Notes: generated from the letters alone by a model not told the origin. 39,964 bases of DNA from Rhodanobacteraceae bacterium (GCA_025350865.1 JANXWZ010000138.1:1-39964), one strand, 5' to 3'; numbered from the stretch's first letter, positions 1-8,662 are shown. Program-made: numbers and translations.

Positions 1-3
1 CAA

Positions 4-1605
4 ATGAAAATGACTGCGGAATATTCTCAGGATTCGCTCGCACCACGATCAACTGGACGAGCATGGAAACTGCGCCACGCGTTATGTGTTTTGGCGGCAG
101 GGGTGGTGATGTCAACCGGGTTGCAGGCTCAGGATTGGCCGGGCCATGGGTTCGACGCAAAGGGTGGTGCCTTCAATCCTAAGGAGTACGACATCTCGAT
201 CCAGAATGTCGGCAAGTTGGCGCCCAAGTGGACTTTCACTACCGGCGGCGATGTTTCCGCACGTGCCGCTGTAGTTCGGGGTGTTGCCTATTTCCCGGAC
301 TGGGCTGGAAATCTTTTTGCGGTGAATGCGGGTACCGGTGCGCAAGTCTGGAGCGTTCAGCTTTCGAGTTACGGCCTCGCGCCCGGCACTGTTTCGCGTA
401 CCACCCCTGCCGTGGTCAAGGGCGTGGTGTATCTGGGAATCCAGCAGGGTGCGTGGTTTCTTGCGATCGACGCACGGACGGGCAACCTGATATGGAAGAC
501 GCAGCTTGAGTCGGCCGATCCGTTTGCCGTGGTGACGGTTTCACCGACGGTAACGGACGGCGTCATTTATACGGGCGTGGCCTCGACCCAGGAAGCGATT
601 CCGGGCGCGGGTCCGGCGAATGCCAAGGGCAGTGTGGTCGCGCTGGATGCATCTACGGGTAACATTCTGTGGAAGACCTACATGACGATCAATGGCTACT
701 CTGGCGTTGGCGTGTGGGGCAGCGGCCCCGTTGTCAACGAGGAAGACAATCTTGTCTACGTCGGAACGGGCGACAACTACTCCACTCCGGTCGATCCAGC
801 GTATGTCTCCTGCATTGCCGGTGGTGGCACGGCGACGACATGCCAGTCGCCGAACAACCTTGTGGATGCGATTGTGGCGCTGAATACCAAGACCGGGAAG
901 ATCAAGTGGTCTTATCGTGCGTTGACCTGGAATCAATATGGAGCGGTAAGCGGCAGCGACTACTTCAACCTTTCCTGCCTCTACGGCATTCCAGGATGCC
1001 CTACCCCAACCGGGCCGGACTTCGACTTTGGTCAGTCTCCAAGCCTGATCACCTATGACGCTGGTCATGGCAAGAAGAAGACGATTCTGGGCGCGGGTAA
1101 TAAGAGCGGCATCTACTTTGCCTTCGATCCGGATACTGGCGCTTTGTTGTGGCAGACGCAGGTTGGCCCGGGTTCCGCACTGGGCGGCATGGAGTGGGGT
1201 TCGGCTACGGACGGTAAACGGATCTACGTTGCGGACGCCAACTTCTATGGGATTCCGTGGGGCGGCGGTAGTGCAGGGTTCTTTGCGGCGCTGGATCCAG
1301 CGACGGGAGCAATTCTGTGGACGACGGCAGATCCCAGCGGGGCGATCGACCTTGGTCCGCTGACAGTAGCGAACGGTGTGCTGTATGCACCGTCGGCCGC
1401 TGGTGGCGTGGGCGCTCCGACGATGCTGGCGATGGATGCAGCCACTGGCAAGGTCGTGTGGAGCTACGCTTCGGGTTCGTCCAGCATTGCTGGTGCGACG
1501 GTGTCGGACGGCACTGTCTACTGGGGAACGGGATATACCCACCTGGGATTGCCCGGAGTCACGGGCGGGCATACGTTCTACGCGTTCTCGATCAACGGCA
1601 AGTAG
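4..1605 (+). CDS. secreted PQQ-binding-like beta-propeller protein (polyvinyl-alcohol-dehydrogenase-like)
   Basis: The 533-residue product has a long basic N-region and a hydrophobic segment at about residues 24-42 ending LQAQ/DW, so it should be exported. At least seven repeats end in the blade signature D-x-x-TG-x-x-x-W (GAQVW, GNLIW, GNILW, GKIKW, GALLW, GAILW, GKVVW). This is the hallmark of the quinoprotein alcohol dehydrogenase-like propeller. Known relatives use PQQ to oxidise alcohols in the periplasm, and polyvinyl alcohol dehydrogenases add a cytochrome c domain. No CxxCH haem motif is visible here, so electron transfer would need a separate partner, or the protein may not be an enzyme (BamB-like scaffold). 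Four cysteines lie in two insert loops (SC...TTC and SCLYGIPGC). The start lies 4 bases from the window edge, so the ribosome site and any upstream gene cannot be judged. Monocistronic, followed by a hairpin terminator. Confidence 0.8.
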   Translation: MKMTAEYSQDSLAPRSTGRAWKLRHALCVLAAGVVMSTGLQAQDWPGHGFDAKGGAFNPKEYDISIQNVGKLAPKWTFTTGGDVSARAAVVRGVAYFPDWAGNLFAVNAGTGAQVWSVQLSSYGLAPGTVSRTTPAVVKGVVYLGIQQGAWFLAIDARTGNLIWKTQLESADPFAVVTVSPTVTDGVIYTGVASTQEAIPGAGPANAKGSVVALDASTGNILWKTYMTINGYSGVGVWGSGPVVNEEDNLVYVGTGDNYSTPVDPAYVSCIAGGGTATTCQSPNNLVDAIVALNTKTGKIKWSYRALTWNQYGAVSGSDYFNLSCLYGIPGCPTPTGPDFDFGQSPSLITYDAGHGKKKTILGAGNKSGIYFAFDPDTGALLWQTQVGPGSALGGMEWGSATDGKRIYVADANFYGIPWGGGSAGFFAALDPATGAILWTTADPSGAIDLGPLTVANGVLYAPSAAGGVGAPTMLAMDAATGKVVWSYASGSSSIAGATVSDGTVYWGTGYTHLGLPGVTGGHTFYAFSINGK

Positions 1606-1628
1606 CAGCAAGCAGGCAGCAAGTGACG

Positions 1629-1672
1629 GGCAGGTCCGCAGCAGAATTCAAGCTGCGGGCCTGTCTTTCTTG
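1629..1672 (+). terminator. Rho-independent terminator of the propeller gene
   Basis: A 14-bp stem (1629-1642 against 1652-1665, two G-U wobbles, 9-nt loop) is followed by TTTCTTGTG. It lies 24 nt after the stop codon of the propeller gene and before the next start at 1707. Confidence 0.75.
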
Positions 1673-1706
1673 TGATTGATCGACTGAGTCTGATCTGGAG
1701 ACATAA

Positions 1707-2606
1707 ATGGGGAAGAGGTTGGTTTCGGTGGGGAAGCCGTGCCTGTTGTTGGCGATGATGTGGGCAGGGTTGGGTGCGGCGCAGAATACGCATGGCGTCG
1801 CCGGAGACGCGGCGCATCCAGCAGGTGTGCTGACGGCGAACTATGTGAAGACGGGGCTGTATGTAATCTCGGGGGCGGGCGGCAACTCTGTATTGCGGCT
1901 GAGCGCCAACGGATTGCTTGTGGTGGACGGGAACCATGCCGAGAATTTCGACGAACTTCGGCGGAAGATTCGTCGATTGAACGAGCAGCCAGTGCGGGTG
2001 GTGGTGAATACGGATCACTTGGAAGAGCACACGGGGACCAACGCGCAGTTTCTAGCGGCTGGAGCGCGGATCTTGGGGCAGCAGAACGAGAAGGCGTTGC
2101 TGGAGAGCTACAACCCGCCGGGTGGGAAGATCGCGCCGCCAACGGACACGTTTGATCGCGAGCAAAAGCTGGCGTTTGGCCCTGTCGAGGTGCAACTTCA
2201 TCACTTCGGGAATGGCCGCACCAGCGCTGACACGGTCGTTTATTTTCCTGATCTGAAGGTTATTGCGGTGGGTGATTTGTATGCGGCGTCTCCGAATCCG
2301 GATTATGCGGCGGGGGGCAGCCTGGTAGGGTGGGGCGCGGCGCTTGGAGAGGTGCTGAAACTGGATTTTACGGTTGCCGTGCCGGGGCGCGGCGATGCGG
2401 TCCCGCGGGCAGAGTTAGAGGGGCTGAAGGCGAAGATCGACACGGTGGTTGCGCGTGGGCGAGTGCTGGTGAGTAGCGGTGTCGGGAAAGACAAGCTGAT
2501 GGCAGGGCTAAAGACGGATGATCCGGGGTTGGATTTGAAGTTTTCGCCGGAGCAGGTGGATGGGTTCTACCGGGAACTGGCGGCGGTGGAAAGGTCACAG
2601 CGGTAG
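1707..2606 (+). CDS. metallo-beta-lactamase-fold secreted protein with degenerate metal site
   Basis: The 299-residue product has a signal peptide (about residues 1-25, ending GLGAAQ). Its body resembles secreted MBL-fold hydrolases: LLVVDGNHAENFDEL, VVVNTDHLEEHTGTN, GNGRTSADTVVYFP, VIAVGDLY and AVPGRGDAV align with the five conserved blocks. The ligands are mostly replaced. The HxHxDH block reads D103-H-L-E-E-H108, the later GxxHTxGD histidine is R171, and the C-terminal PGHG histidine is R228. Only H108 and D190 of the usual zinc ligands remain. The fold is therefore probable but zinc-dependent hydrolysis is doubtful; it may be a binding protein or use another mechanism. It begins 34 nt after the preceding terminator, so it should have its own promoter. 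Confidence 0.75.
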   Translation: MGKRLVSVGKPCLLLAMMWAGLGAAQNTHGVAGDAAHPAGVLTANYVKTGLYVISGAGGNSVLRLSANGLLVVDGNHAENFDELRRKIRRLNEQPVRVVVNTDHLEEHTGTNAQFLAAGARILGQQNEKALLESYNPPGGKIAPPTDTFDREQKLAFGPVEVQLHHFGNGRTSADTVVYFPDLKVIAVGDLYAASPNPDYAAGGSLVGWGAALGEVLKLDFTVAVPGRGDAVPRAELEGLKAKIDTVVARGRVLVSSGVGKDKLMAGLKTDDPGLDLKFSPEQVDGFYRELAAVERSQR

Positions 2607-2725
2607 AGGGACTTCGGAATGGCCCTTCGCAACGCCAGGAACGAACAACGGCAGCTACAAAAGCAGCTCTCTGACCGGTTGACAAACAAATGGGGCACAC
2701 CAACCTTGGCGGTGGCCTGGCTCAG

Positions 2726-3271
2726 CTACGGGTTGGCGGCTAGCCATGTTTCGACTTCGGCGAGCGTTTGGATTGGAGTGTAGTTGCCGGGGCAGGGTGC
2801 GGCCTCGGTGCCAGCGATCAGGAAGGCGTGGCGGAGGCCGGCGGCGTTCGCGGCGGCGATGTCGGTACAGCGGTCGCCGATCATGATGGAGTGCGACAGG
2901 TCGAGGTCGAGGTCGGCGGCGGCGCGCAGCATCATGCCCGGTGAGGGTTTGCGGTCGGCGTGTTCGCGCCGGAACTCGCCTTCTCCGTGATCCGGATGGT
3001 AGGGACAGTGATAGACGGCGTCGAGGTGGATGCCTTCGTCTTGGAACTTGTCGCGGATGACGTCCATCAGGTTTTCAAAGTCCTGGGTGGTGTAGAGGCC
3101 GCGCGCGATGCCGGCCTGGTTGGTGACGATGACCAGGTGGTAGCCGAGGGACTGGGCGGTGCGGCAGAGTGGGAAGATGCCGTCGACGAAGCGGAGGTCG
3201 GCGGCGCGGTGGAGGTAGCCGACCTCTTCGTTGACTACGCCGTCACGGTCTAAAAACAGGGCTGGGGTCAT
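2726..3271 (-). CDS. gmhB: HAD-family phosphatase, D-glycero-D-manno-heptose-1,7-bisphosphate 7-phosphatase-like
   Basis: The ATG at 3271 is chosen because it forms an ATGA overlap with the stop of the upstream glycosyltransferase and starts directly at the HAD motif; a longer frame upstream is only the shadow of that neighbour. The 181-residue protein shows LFLDRDGVVNE (nucleophile D8, acid D10), VTNQAGIARG (motif II), K109 in DRKPSPGM and IGDRCTDI (motif IV), the layout of GmhB and histidinol-phosphate phosphatases. GmhB removes the 7-phosphate in ADP- or GDP-heptose synthesis in the cytoplasm. The structural zinc loop is altered: C89-P-Y91-H92 then H104-x-D106, where the usual form is CxH...CxC. 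Last gene of the rhamnose/glycosyltransferase operon, so a sugar for the surface polysaccharide is the likely target; other sugar phosphates are possible. Confidence 0.75.
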   Translation of the reverse strand: MTPALFLDRDGVVNEEVGYLHRAADLRFVDGIFPLCRTAQSLGYHLVIVTNQAGIARGLYTTQDFENLMDVIRDKFQDEGIHLDAVYHCPYHPDHGEGEFRREHADRKPSPGMMLRAAADLDLDLSHSIMIGDRCTDIAAANAAGLRHAFLIAGTEAAPCPGNYTPIQTLAEVETWLAANP

Positions 3272-4362
3272 TGGGGGCCTTGGAGGAGTGGGTTGAGGAC
3301 TGCGGCGGTTTGGGTGGCGCATTGGGCGTAGGTGAAGAGGGCGGCTTGGGTGCGGCCGGCGGTTGTGAGGGTGTCCATCAGGGGCTGGTCGGTGACCTGC
3401 AACAGGCATTGGATGAGGGATTCTGCGTTGTGGGGGTCAAAAAAGAGGGCGGCGTCTCCGGCGACTTCGGGGAGCGAGGCGGCGTTCGAGCATAGGACGG
3501 GGCAGCCGAGGTGCATGGCTTCGAGGATGGGCAGGCCGAAGCCCTCGTAAAGCGAGGGGAGTACGAGGGCGGCGGCTCCGGCGTAGAGGGCGATGAGTTC
3601 GGAGTCGGGGATTTCGTCGGTGAAGCGGACGCGGGGGCCGAGACTTTCGGCTTGCTTGAGGACCGCGTCGTCGTTGGTGCCGAAGCCGCGCATGCGTCCG
3701 GCGAGGACGAGGCGGTGAGGGAGGCAGGACTGGACCTGGGCGAAGGCTTCGAGGAGAAGCTTGAGGTTTTTGTTGGGTTTTACGTTGCCGACGTAGAGCA
3801 GGTAGGGGATGTTGTCGGGCTCGCGGTGGGGCGTGGCGTGGGTTTGCCAGGAGGCGTCTAGGCCCTGGTAGGCGACGGAGATTTTTGCGGGGTCGACGTT
3901 GAGGCGCTGTTGTAGTTCGCGGGAGGTGAACTCGGAGGCGCTGAGGATGGCGGCGGCCTGGGTGGTTGCGCGCTCGATGAGGAGTTTGGCGTAGGAGCGC
4001 TTGAGGGCGTTGCCGAGGATTTCGGGCAGGGCGAGCGGGGCGATGTCGTGGATGGTGACGGCCAGCTTGCCGGGGTAGACGAGGGGTGCGTTGAAGTGTG
4101 GGATCCAGAGGAGTTGCGTGTCGCGGTAGGCACCGCGTAGGCCGAGGAGTTGCTCGGAGACGCTGTAGATGGGGGCGTCGGAGGCCCATACTTCTACGCG
4201 CGGGTCGGCGAGCCAAGGAGAGCCGGCGAGGAGGTTGGGTGGGGCGATGACTCTGATGGATGTGGCGTGGAGCAGGGGGAGGAGCGGCGGGAGGAGGTTG
4301 CGGAGGTAGCGCCCGATTCCGGAGTGGCGGTACATCCGGAGATCGATGGCGATTCGGGTCAT
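3268..4362 (-). CDS. glycosyltransferase family 4 (GT-B fold)
   Basis: The start is the ATG at 4362 (MTRIAIDLRMYRHSGIGRY). Upstream in the same frame the translation is low-complexity Pro/Ser/Thr, a shadow of the GT2 gene. The 364-residue protein has the N-terminal acceptor domain with the glycine loop SGIGRYLRNL. Its C-terminal donor domain contains YVGNVKPNKNL, the base K in LAGRMRG and the E-x7-E donor signature SLYEGFGLPILEAMHLG, followed by LPEVAGDAALFFDP. Retaining mannosyl-, rhamnosyl- or glucosyltransferases of lipopolysaccharide and exopolysaccharide synthesis look like this; donor and acceptor cannot be read from sequence. It lies 40 nt after the GT2 gene and overlaps the gmhB-like gene by 4 bp, so the three should be translated from one message. 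Confidence 0.85.
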   Translation of the reverse strand: MTRIAIDLRMYRHSGIGRYLRNLLPPLLPLLHATSIRVIAPPNLLAGSPWLADPRVEVWASDAPIYSVSEQLLGLRGAYRDTQLLWIPHFNAPLVYPGKLAVTIHDIAPLALPEILGNALKRSYAKLLIERATTQAAAILSASEFTSRELQQRLNVDPAKISVAYQGLDASWQTHATPHREPDNIPYLLYVGNVKPNKNLKLLLEAFAQVQSCLPHRLVLAGRMRGFGTNDDAVLKQAESLGPRVRFTDEIPDSELIALYAGAAALVLPSLYEGFGLPILEAMHLGCPVLCSNAASLPEVAGDAALFFDPHNAESLIQCLLQVTDQPLMDTLTTAGRTQAALFTYAQCATQTAAVLNPLLQGPQ

Positions 4363-4402
4363 GAGGGGTCTTGATGGAAGTTTACGACAGGGGTGTTGGT
4401 AG

Positions 4403-5266
4403 TCAGGGGGTGATCCGGTTGTGGTGGTAGTCGTCGACGGCCTGGAAGAGGGTGCGGAGGGCGGGCCAGTCGCGGCGGAGGGCTCGTTTGGCGCTGCGCG
4501 AGAGGAGGAAGATGGCTTGTGCGATGACCGGGATGGGGGCGTGGCGGCGGAGGAAGGTGAGGCCGGAGATGGTGACGATGCGCTCCAAACGGAGGCTGCG
4601 GGCCCTCGGCTCTGTGGCGTCGCTGCCGCCCTCTTTGTGGAGGATGGCGGTGTTGGGGGCGACGGCGAGTTGCCATCCGGCTTGTTGGGCGCGGAGGCAG
4701 AAGTCGGCGTCCTCAAAGTACATGAAGACGCCTTCGAAGAGGCCGCCGAGCTGGTCGTAGCAGGCGCGCGGGATGAAGGCAGAGGCGAAGGTGATGTAGG
4801 AGCACGGGCCGAATGGCGTGGGGGCGAGGTAGTGCCAGTTGTAGGCGGACCAGAGGTTGATCTGGCCGCCGCCCCAGGCTTGAATTCGCGAAGGATTGTG
4901 CGCGTAATACAGGCTGGCGCCGATGACTCCGGCGCTGGGGTTGGCGAGGGCCGTGGCGACCAGTTGAGCGGTGGTGTCGGGCGGGGCGATGGTGTCGTTG
5001 TTGAGGAACCAGAGGAAGTCGGCGTCGGCGTGGCTCGCGCCTGTGTTGCAGGCTCGGGGAAAGCCGGCGTTTTCTGGGTTTGCAATGAATGTAGCCCAGG
5101 GGTGGGCGGCGCGGAGCTGGGCGAGGGAGTCGTTGGTGGAGGCGTTGTCGACGACGATGACGTGGAGGTTGGGGTAGGTTTGGGCGGCGAGGGAGGTCAG
5201 GCAGTCGGCGGTGTCGCGCCAGTTGTTCCAGTTGACGAGGATGCAGGCGACGGTGGGGGATTGCAT
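4403..5266 (-). CDS. glycosyltransferase family 2, rhamnosyltransferase-like
   Basis: The 287-residue protein opens with CILVNWNNWRDTADCL, then VDNASTNDS, ENAGFPRACN, the metal-binding FLNNDT (DXD equivalent) and the acceptor-side FEDADFCLRAQQAGW. This is the order found in GT2 enzymes of the WbbL/RfbF rhamnosyltransferase group. These inverting enzymes sit at the inner face of the cytoplasmic membrane and transfer dTDP-activated sugars onto lipid-linked saccharides. The adjoining dTDP-rhamnose genes support L-rhamnose as donor, but this is inference. It lies 71 nt downstream of rfbD on the same strand. Start ATG at 5266; no strong ribosome site seen. Confidence 0.85.
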   Translation of the reverse strand: MQSPTVACILVNWNNWRDTADCLTSLAAQTYPNLHVIVVDNASTNDSLAQLRAAHPWATFIANPENAGFPRACNTGASHADADFLWFLNNDTIAPPDTTAQLVATALANPSAGVIGASLYYAHNPSRIQAWGGGQINLWSAYNWHYLAPTPFGPCSYITFASAFIPRACYDQLGGLFEGVFMYFEDADFCLRAQQAGWQLAVAPNTAILHKEGGSDATEPRARSLRLERIVTISGLTFLRRHAPIPVIAQAIFLLSRSAKRALRRDWPALRTLFQAVDDYHHNRITP

Positions 5267-5337
5267 CTTGGTTAGGGTAATCGATCAGACCGAGAACAAA
5301 GGCATGATTCTCGAGCTGACAGCTTGGGAGCAGACAG

Positions 5338-6207
5338 CTATGAGCTTGTGGAAAGGGCGTTTAGGACTTTAGCGAGGGAGGTTTGCCAGGGGGGGAGTTG
5401 GAGGTTGAAGGTGTCGCGGAGCTTGTCGCAGTTGAGGCGGTTGTTGGCGGGGCGCCGGGCGGGGGTGGGGTAGGCGCTGGTGGGGATGGGGATGAGGGTG
5501 GTGGTGATGTTGGCGAGGCGGAGGAACTCGGTGGCGAAGCCGTGCCAGGTGGTTTCGCCCTGACTGGTGGCGTGGAAAATGCCGGATTCGGTGGGGTTGG
5601 CGGCGATGATTTGGGCGGCGAGGTTGGCGAGGTCGGCGGCGGAGGTGGGGGCTCCTGTCTGGTCGGCGACGATGCGGAGTTCGGGGCGGGCGGCGGCCAG
5701 CTTGAGGATCGTGAGGAGGAAGTTCTTGCCGGTGGCGCCGTAGACCCACGAGGTTCGGAGGATGATGTGGGCGGCTCCGGTGGCGGCGAGGGCCTGCTCG
5801 CCTCCCAGCTTGGACGCTCCGTAGACGCTGAGGGGGTGGGTGGGGTCGGATTCGAGGTCCGGGGTGGGTTTGGTGCCGTCGAAGACGTAGTCGGTGGAGA
5901 AGTGGAGGACGGAGGCGCCGATTTCGCGGGCCTCTTCGCCGAGGATACCGGGGGCGTCGGCGTTGATGGCGTGGGCGAGCGCGGGTTCGGACTCAGCTTT
6001 GTCGACGGCGGTGTAGGCGGCGGGGTTGATGATCCAGCGAGGGCGGTGAAGGCGGATGCAGGCGCGGATGCTGAAGGGGTCGGTGAGGTCGAGGTCGGCG
6101 CGGGTGGGGGCGAGGGCTCCGGGAAAAAGACTGAGGAGCGCGCTGCCGACCTGGCCGGTGGTTCCGGTGATGAGGAGGGTGTTGGTAGTGATCGGAGAGA
6201 AATCCAT
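5338..6207 (-). CDS. rfbD: dTDP-4-dehydrorhamnose reductase
   Basis: The enzyme performs the last step of dTDP-L-rhamnose synthesis, NAD(P)H reduction of dTDP-4-dehydro-L-rhamnose. The 289-residue product has the Rossmann motif ITGTTGQVGSAL, NPAAYTAVDKAES, STDYVFDG and the catalytic YGASK (Y-x3-K), all typical of RfbD/RmlD. The ATG at 6207 is preferred over an in-frame TTG two codons upstream; neither has a clear Shine-Dalgarno. It heads the rfbD-GT2-GT4-gmhB run and is separated from rfbA by about 375 bp that hold a pseudogene on the other strand. The last codons run into an AGCT-rich stretch (about 5313-5346). The pathway's epimerase RfbC is not in this window. Confidence 0.92.
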   Translation of the reverse strand: MDFSPITTNTLLITGTTGQVGSALLSLFPGALAPTRADLDLTDPFSIRACIRLHRPRWIINPAAYTAVDKAESEPALAHAINADAPGILGEEAREIGASVLHFSTDYVFDGTKPTPDLESDPTHPLSVYGASKLGGEQALAATGAAHIILRTSWVYGATGKNFLLTILKLAAARPELRIVADQTGAPTSAADLANLAAQIIAANPTESGIFHATSQGETTWHGFATEFLRLANITTTLIPIPTSAYPTPARRPANNRLNCDKLRDTFNLQLPPWQTSLAKVLNALSTSS

Positions 6208-6309
6208 GGGCAAGTGGTTTCAGGATACGCGAGCGTTTATATCGAGCGGGGCAAACCGATGTGGAACGCAACCCGGACGCGTCACTCCGCAACCTAAGGG
6301 GTGAAAACA

Positions 6310-6579
6310 ATGTGTGGAGGGAGTTTCATGAGTGAGCACAGCAGAATATCGAGGAGGCAGGTGATGGCAGGATTGGGAGCAAGTGTGGGAGCGGTTGCGA
6401 CGGGCAAGGCGGTCGCATAGGAAGCACCGAAGCCGGGTACCGGACAGCCGATGACTGATCCGACGACGAAGTATCCGCGGCCGCCTTTCAAGGGGCAGTT
6501 GCAGGAGTGGCCGGGTTTGGCGAGCAAGATGGATCCACGGCCGGAAGGCGAGACATGGGGCACCCGGACATCACGATAA
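6310..6579 (+). pseudogene. remnant of a Tat-exported short-chain dehydrogenase/reductase
   Basis: Reading frame 6310-6579 gives a Tat signal (SRRQVMAGLGASVGAVATG), then an in-frame TAG at 6418-6420 where a Gln codon would fit (AVA-stop-EAPKPG). It continues with PMTDPTTKYPRPPF, QEWPGLASKMDPRPE and a premature TAA at 6577. This N-terminal leader (TTKYPRPPF...QEWPG...KMDPRPDHGE) is, from memory of the family, specific to YghA-type SDR oxidoreductases; the whole Rossmann domain that should follow is missing. The break falls near 6550, where ATGGGGCACCCGG, resembling an intergenic repeat, begins. The gene is dead through a nonsense mutation and a 3' truncation. It sits between rfbA and rfbD on the opposite strand. 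Confidence 0.75.
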
Positions 6580-6582
6580 AGG

Positions 6583-7458
6583 TCAAAAGACGGGCTCTTC
6601 GAGAATGCGGAGGAGATATTTTCCGTATGTGGATTTGGCGATTTTCGTGGCCAGGGCCTTGAGGTGGTCGGCGTCGATGTAGCCGAGGCGGTAGGCGATC
6701 TCTTCGGGGCAGGCTACCTTCAGTCCCTGGCGGTGTTCGAGGGTGTGGATGAAGTTGGAGGCCTCGAGGAGGGAGTCGTGGGTGCCGGTGTCCAGCCAGG
6801 CGATGCCGCGGCCGAGGAGTTCGGTGCGGAGTTGGCCGCGTCCGAGATACCAGCGGTTGACGTCGGTGATTTCGAGCTCGCCGCGAGGGCTTGGCTTGAG
6901 GGACTCGGCGACGGAGACGACCTGGGCGTCGAAGAAGTAGATGCCGGTGACGGCGTAGCGGGATTTTGGCTTGAGGGGTTTCTCTTCGAGCGAGATGGCT
7001 TTGCGGTTGGCGTCGAACTCGACGACGCCGTAGCGCTCGGGGTCGAGGACCGGATAGGCGAAGACGGTGGCGCCGGAGGTCTGGGCTGCAGCTGTGCGGA
7101 GGGTTCTGGCGAAGTCCTGGCCGTAGAAGATGTTGTCGCCGAGGATGAGGCAACAGCCTTCGCCTGCCAGGAAGTCCTTGCCGATGAGGAAGGCCTGGGC
7201 GAGGCCGTCGGGGGAGGGCTGGACGGCGTAGGTGAGGGTGAGGCCCCACTGGTTGCCGTCGCCGAGCAGGGTCTGGAAGCGCGGGGTGTCTTCGGGGGTG
7301 GAAATGACGAGGATGTCGCGGATGCCAGCGAGCATGAGGGCCGAGAGCGGGTAGTAGATCATCGGCTTGTCGTAAACGGGAAGCAACTGCTTCGAGACGG
7401 CTTGCGTGACGGGGTGGAGGCGAGTTCCGGAGCCTCCGGCGAGGATGATTCCCTTCAT
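6583..7458 (-). CDS. rfbA: glucose-1-phosphate thymidylyltransferase
   Basis: It couples dTTP and glucose-1-phosphate to dTDP-glucose, the first step of dTDP-L-rhamnose synthesis. The ATG at 7458 overlaps the rfbB stop as ATGA, and the translation starts exactly at the nucleotidyltransferase motif [15 protein letters not shown]. Further family markers are [46 protein letters not shown] and [14 protein letters not shown]. The 291-residue length is normal. A long in-frame extension upstream of 7458 is arginine/proline-rich and is a shadow of rfbB. Feedback control by dTDP-rhamnose is known for the family but not readable here. Confidence 0.95.
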   Translation of the reverse strand: MKGIILAGGSGTRLHPVTQAVSKQLLPVYDKPMIYYPLSALMLAGIRDILVISTPEDTPRFQTLLGDGNQWGLTLTYAVQPSPDGLAQAFLIGKDFLAGEGCCLILGDNIFYGQDFARTLRTAAAQTSGATVFAYPVLDPERYGVVEFDANRKAISLEEKPLKPKSRYAVTGIYFFDAQVVSVAESLKPSPRGELEITDVNRWYLGRGQLRTELLGRGIAWLDTGTHDSLLEASNFIHTLEHRQGLKVACPEEIAYRLGYIDADHLKALATKIAKSTYGKYLLRILEEPVF

Positions 7459-8579
7459 GATGTGGCTCCTCGCTGGGCGTAGTTCTGGTCGATCCAATGC
7501 TGATAGGCTCCGCTGGTGACGGATTCGATCCAGGCGGGGTTGTCGAGGTACCACTGGACGGTTTTGCGGAGGCCGGTCTCGAAGGATTCGGCGGGGAGCC
7601 AGTGGAGTTCGCGCTGGATCTTTCGGGCGTCGATGGCGTAGCGGCGGTCGTGGCCGGGACGGTCCTTCACATAGAGCAACAGCTTCGAGTGGGGGATATA
7701 GGGGCTGTCGGGGCGGAGTTCGTCGAGCAGGGCGCAGAGGGTGTGGACGACGTGGAGGTTGGCGCGCTGGTTGTTGCCGCCGATGTTGTAGGTCTCGCCG
7801 ACTTTGCCGCTGGCGAGGACGGTATGGATGGCGGAGCAGTGGTCCTCGACGAAGAGCCAGTCGCGGACCTGCTGGCCGTCGCCGTAGACGGGGAGCGGCT
7901 TGCCGGCGAGGGCGTTCGAGATCATCAGGGGGATCAGCTTTTCGGGGAACTGGAAGGGGCCGTAGTTGTTGCTGCAGTTGGTGATGAGGGTGGGGAGGCC
8001 GTAGGTGTGGTGCCAGGCGCGGACAAGATGGTCGGAGGAGGCTTTCGACGCGGCGTACGGGGAGTTGGGGGCGTAGGGGGTGTCTTCGTGGAAGGCGGGG
8101 TCGGTGGGGGAGAGCGTGCCGAAGACCTCGTCGGTTGAGACGTGGAGGAAGCGGAAGGTATCGCGGGCTTCGCCGGTGAGGGTCTCGTAATAGGCGCGGG
8201 CTGCTTGCAGCAGGGTGAAGGTGCCGTCGATGTTGGTGCGGAGGAAGGCTTCCGGGCCGGTGATGCTGCGATCGACGTGGGATTCGGCGGCGAAGTTCAC
8301 GATGGCGGAGGGCTGGTACTCGGCGAGGAGGCGGGCGACGAGGTGGGCGTCGCAGATGTCGCCGTGGACGAAGGTGTAGAGCGGGCTGTCGGCGATGGAC
8401 GCGAGGTTTTCGGGATTTCCGGCGTAGGTGAGTTTGTCTAAATTTAGAACGGGCGTGCCGCCCGCAACTCGCTGTATCACGAAGTTGGAGCCGATGAAGC
8501 CGGCGCCTCCGGTGACGAGGAGGGAGTGGGCTTTTGACGGAGGTGATTGAAGAGACAGTGCGAAGGACCTCGGGGACAT
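7455..8579 (-). CDS. rfbB: dTDP-glucose 4,6-dehydratase
   Basis: It converts dTDP-glucose to dTDP-4-dehydro-6-deoxyglucose using bound NAD. The 374-residue SDR shows the NAD loop [12 protein letters not shown] (about residues 22-33), [20 protein letters not shown] with the catalytic T-D-E, and the YxxxK motif [10 protein letters not shown]. The first 15-20 residues before the core are extra, so a slightly later start is possible, but the ATG at 8579 is the only ATG. First gene of the minus-strand operon; the divergent polymerase gene starts 83 bp away, so promoters for both must lie in 8580-8662. Confidence 0.95.
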   Translation of the reverse strand: MSPRSFALSLQSPPSKAHSLLVTGGAGFIGSNFVIQRVAGGTPVLNLDKLTYAGNPENLASIADSPLYTFVHGDICDAHLVARLLAEYQPSAIVNFAAESHVDRSITGPEAFLRTNIDGTFTLLQAARAYYETLTGEARDTFRFLHVSTDEVFGTLSPTDPAFHEDTPYAPNSPYAASKASSDHLVRAWHHTYGLPTLITNCSNNYGPFQFPEKLIPLMISNALAGKPLPVYGDGQQVRDWLFVEDHCSAIHTVLASGKVGETYNIGGNNQRANLHVVHTLCALLDELRPDSPYIPHSKLLLYVKDRPGHDRRYAIDARKIQRELHWLPAESFETGLRKTVQWYLDNPAWIESVTSGAYQHWIDQNYAQRGATS

Positions 8580-8662
8580 GAACTGAAACGACTCGATCTA
8601 TTGAAGATATCGCGTTTCCATGCGGTGTCTCGCGAAATTGCTTTCGCACGAGGATTCTTCTA

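Noticed and set aside
541-1611. Long minus-strand open frame opposite the propeller gene
   Set aside because: Its translation is Arg/His-rich with no motif, and the plus strand has clear family repeats; it is an antisense shadow of high-GC codon use.
4363-5085. N-terminal extension that would fuse a Pro/Ser/Thr-rich domain to the GT4 enzyme
   Set aside because: It is the other-frame reading of the GT2 gene; the GT4 family N-terminus starts exactly at 4362.
6294-6563. Minus-strand 89-codon gene opposite the SDR remnant
   Set aside because: The plus-strand reading gives a recognisable Tat-SDR leader, while the minus-strand translation has no recognisable feature.
7459-8649. Long extension upstream of the thymidylyltransferase
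   Set aside because: It is an out-of-frame reading of rfbB; the true start overlaps the rfbB stop as ATGA.
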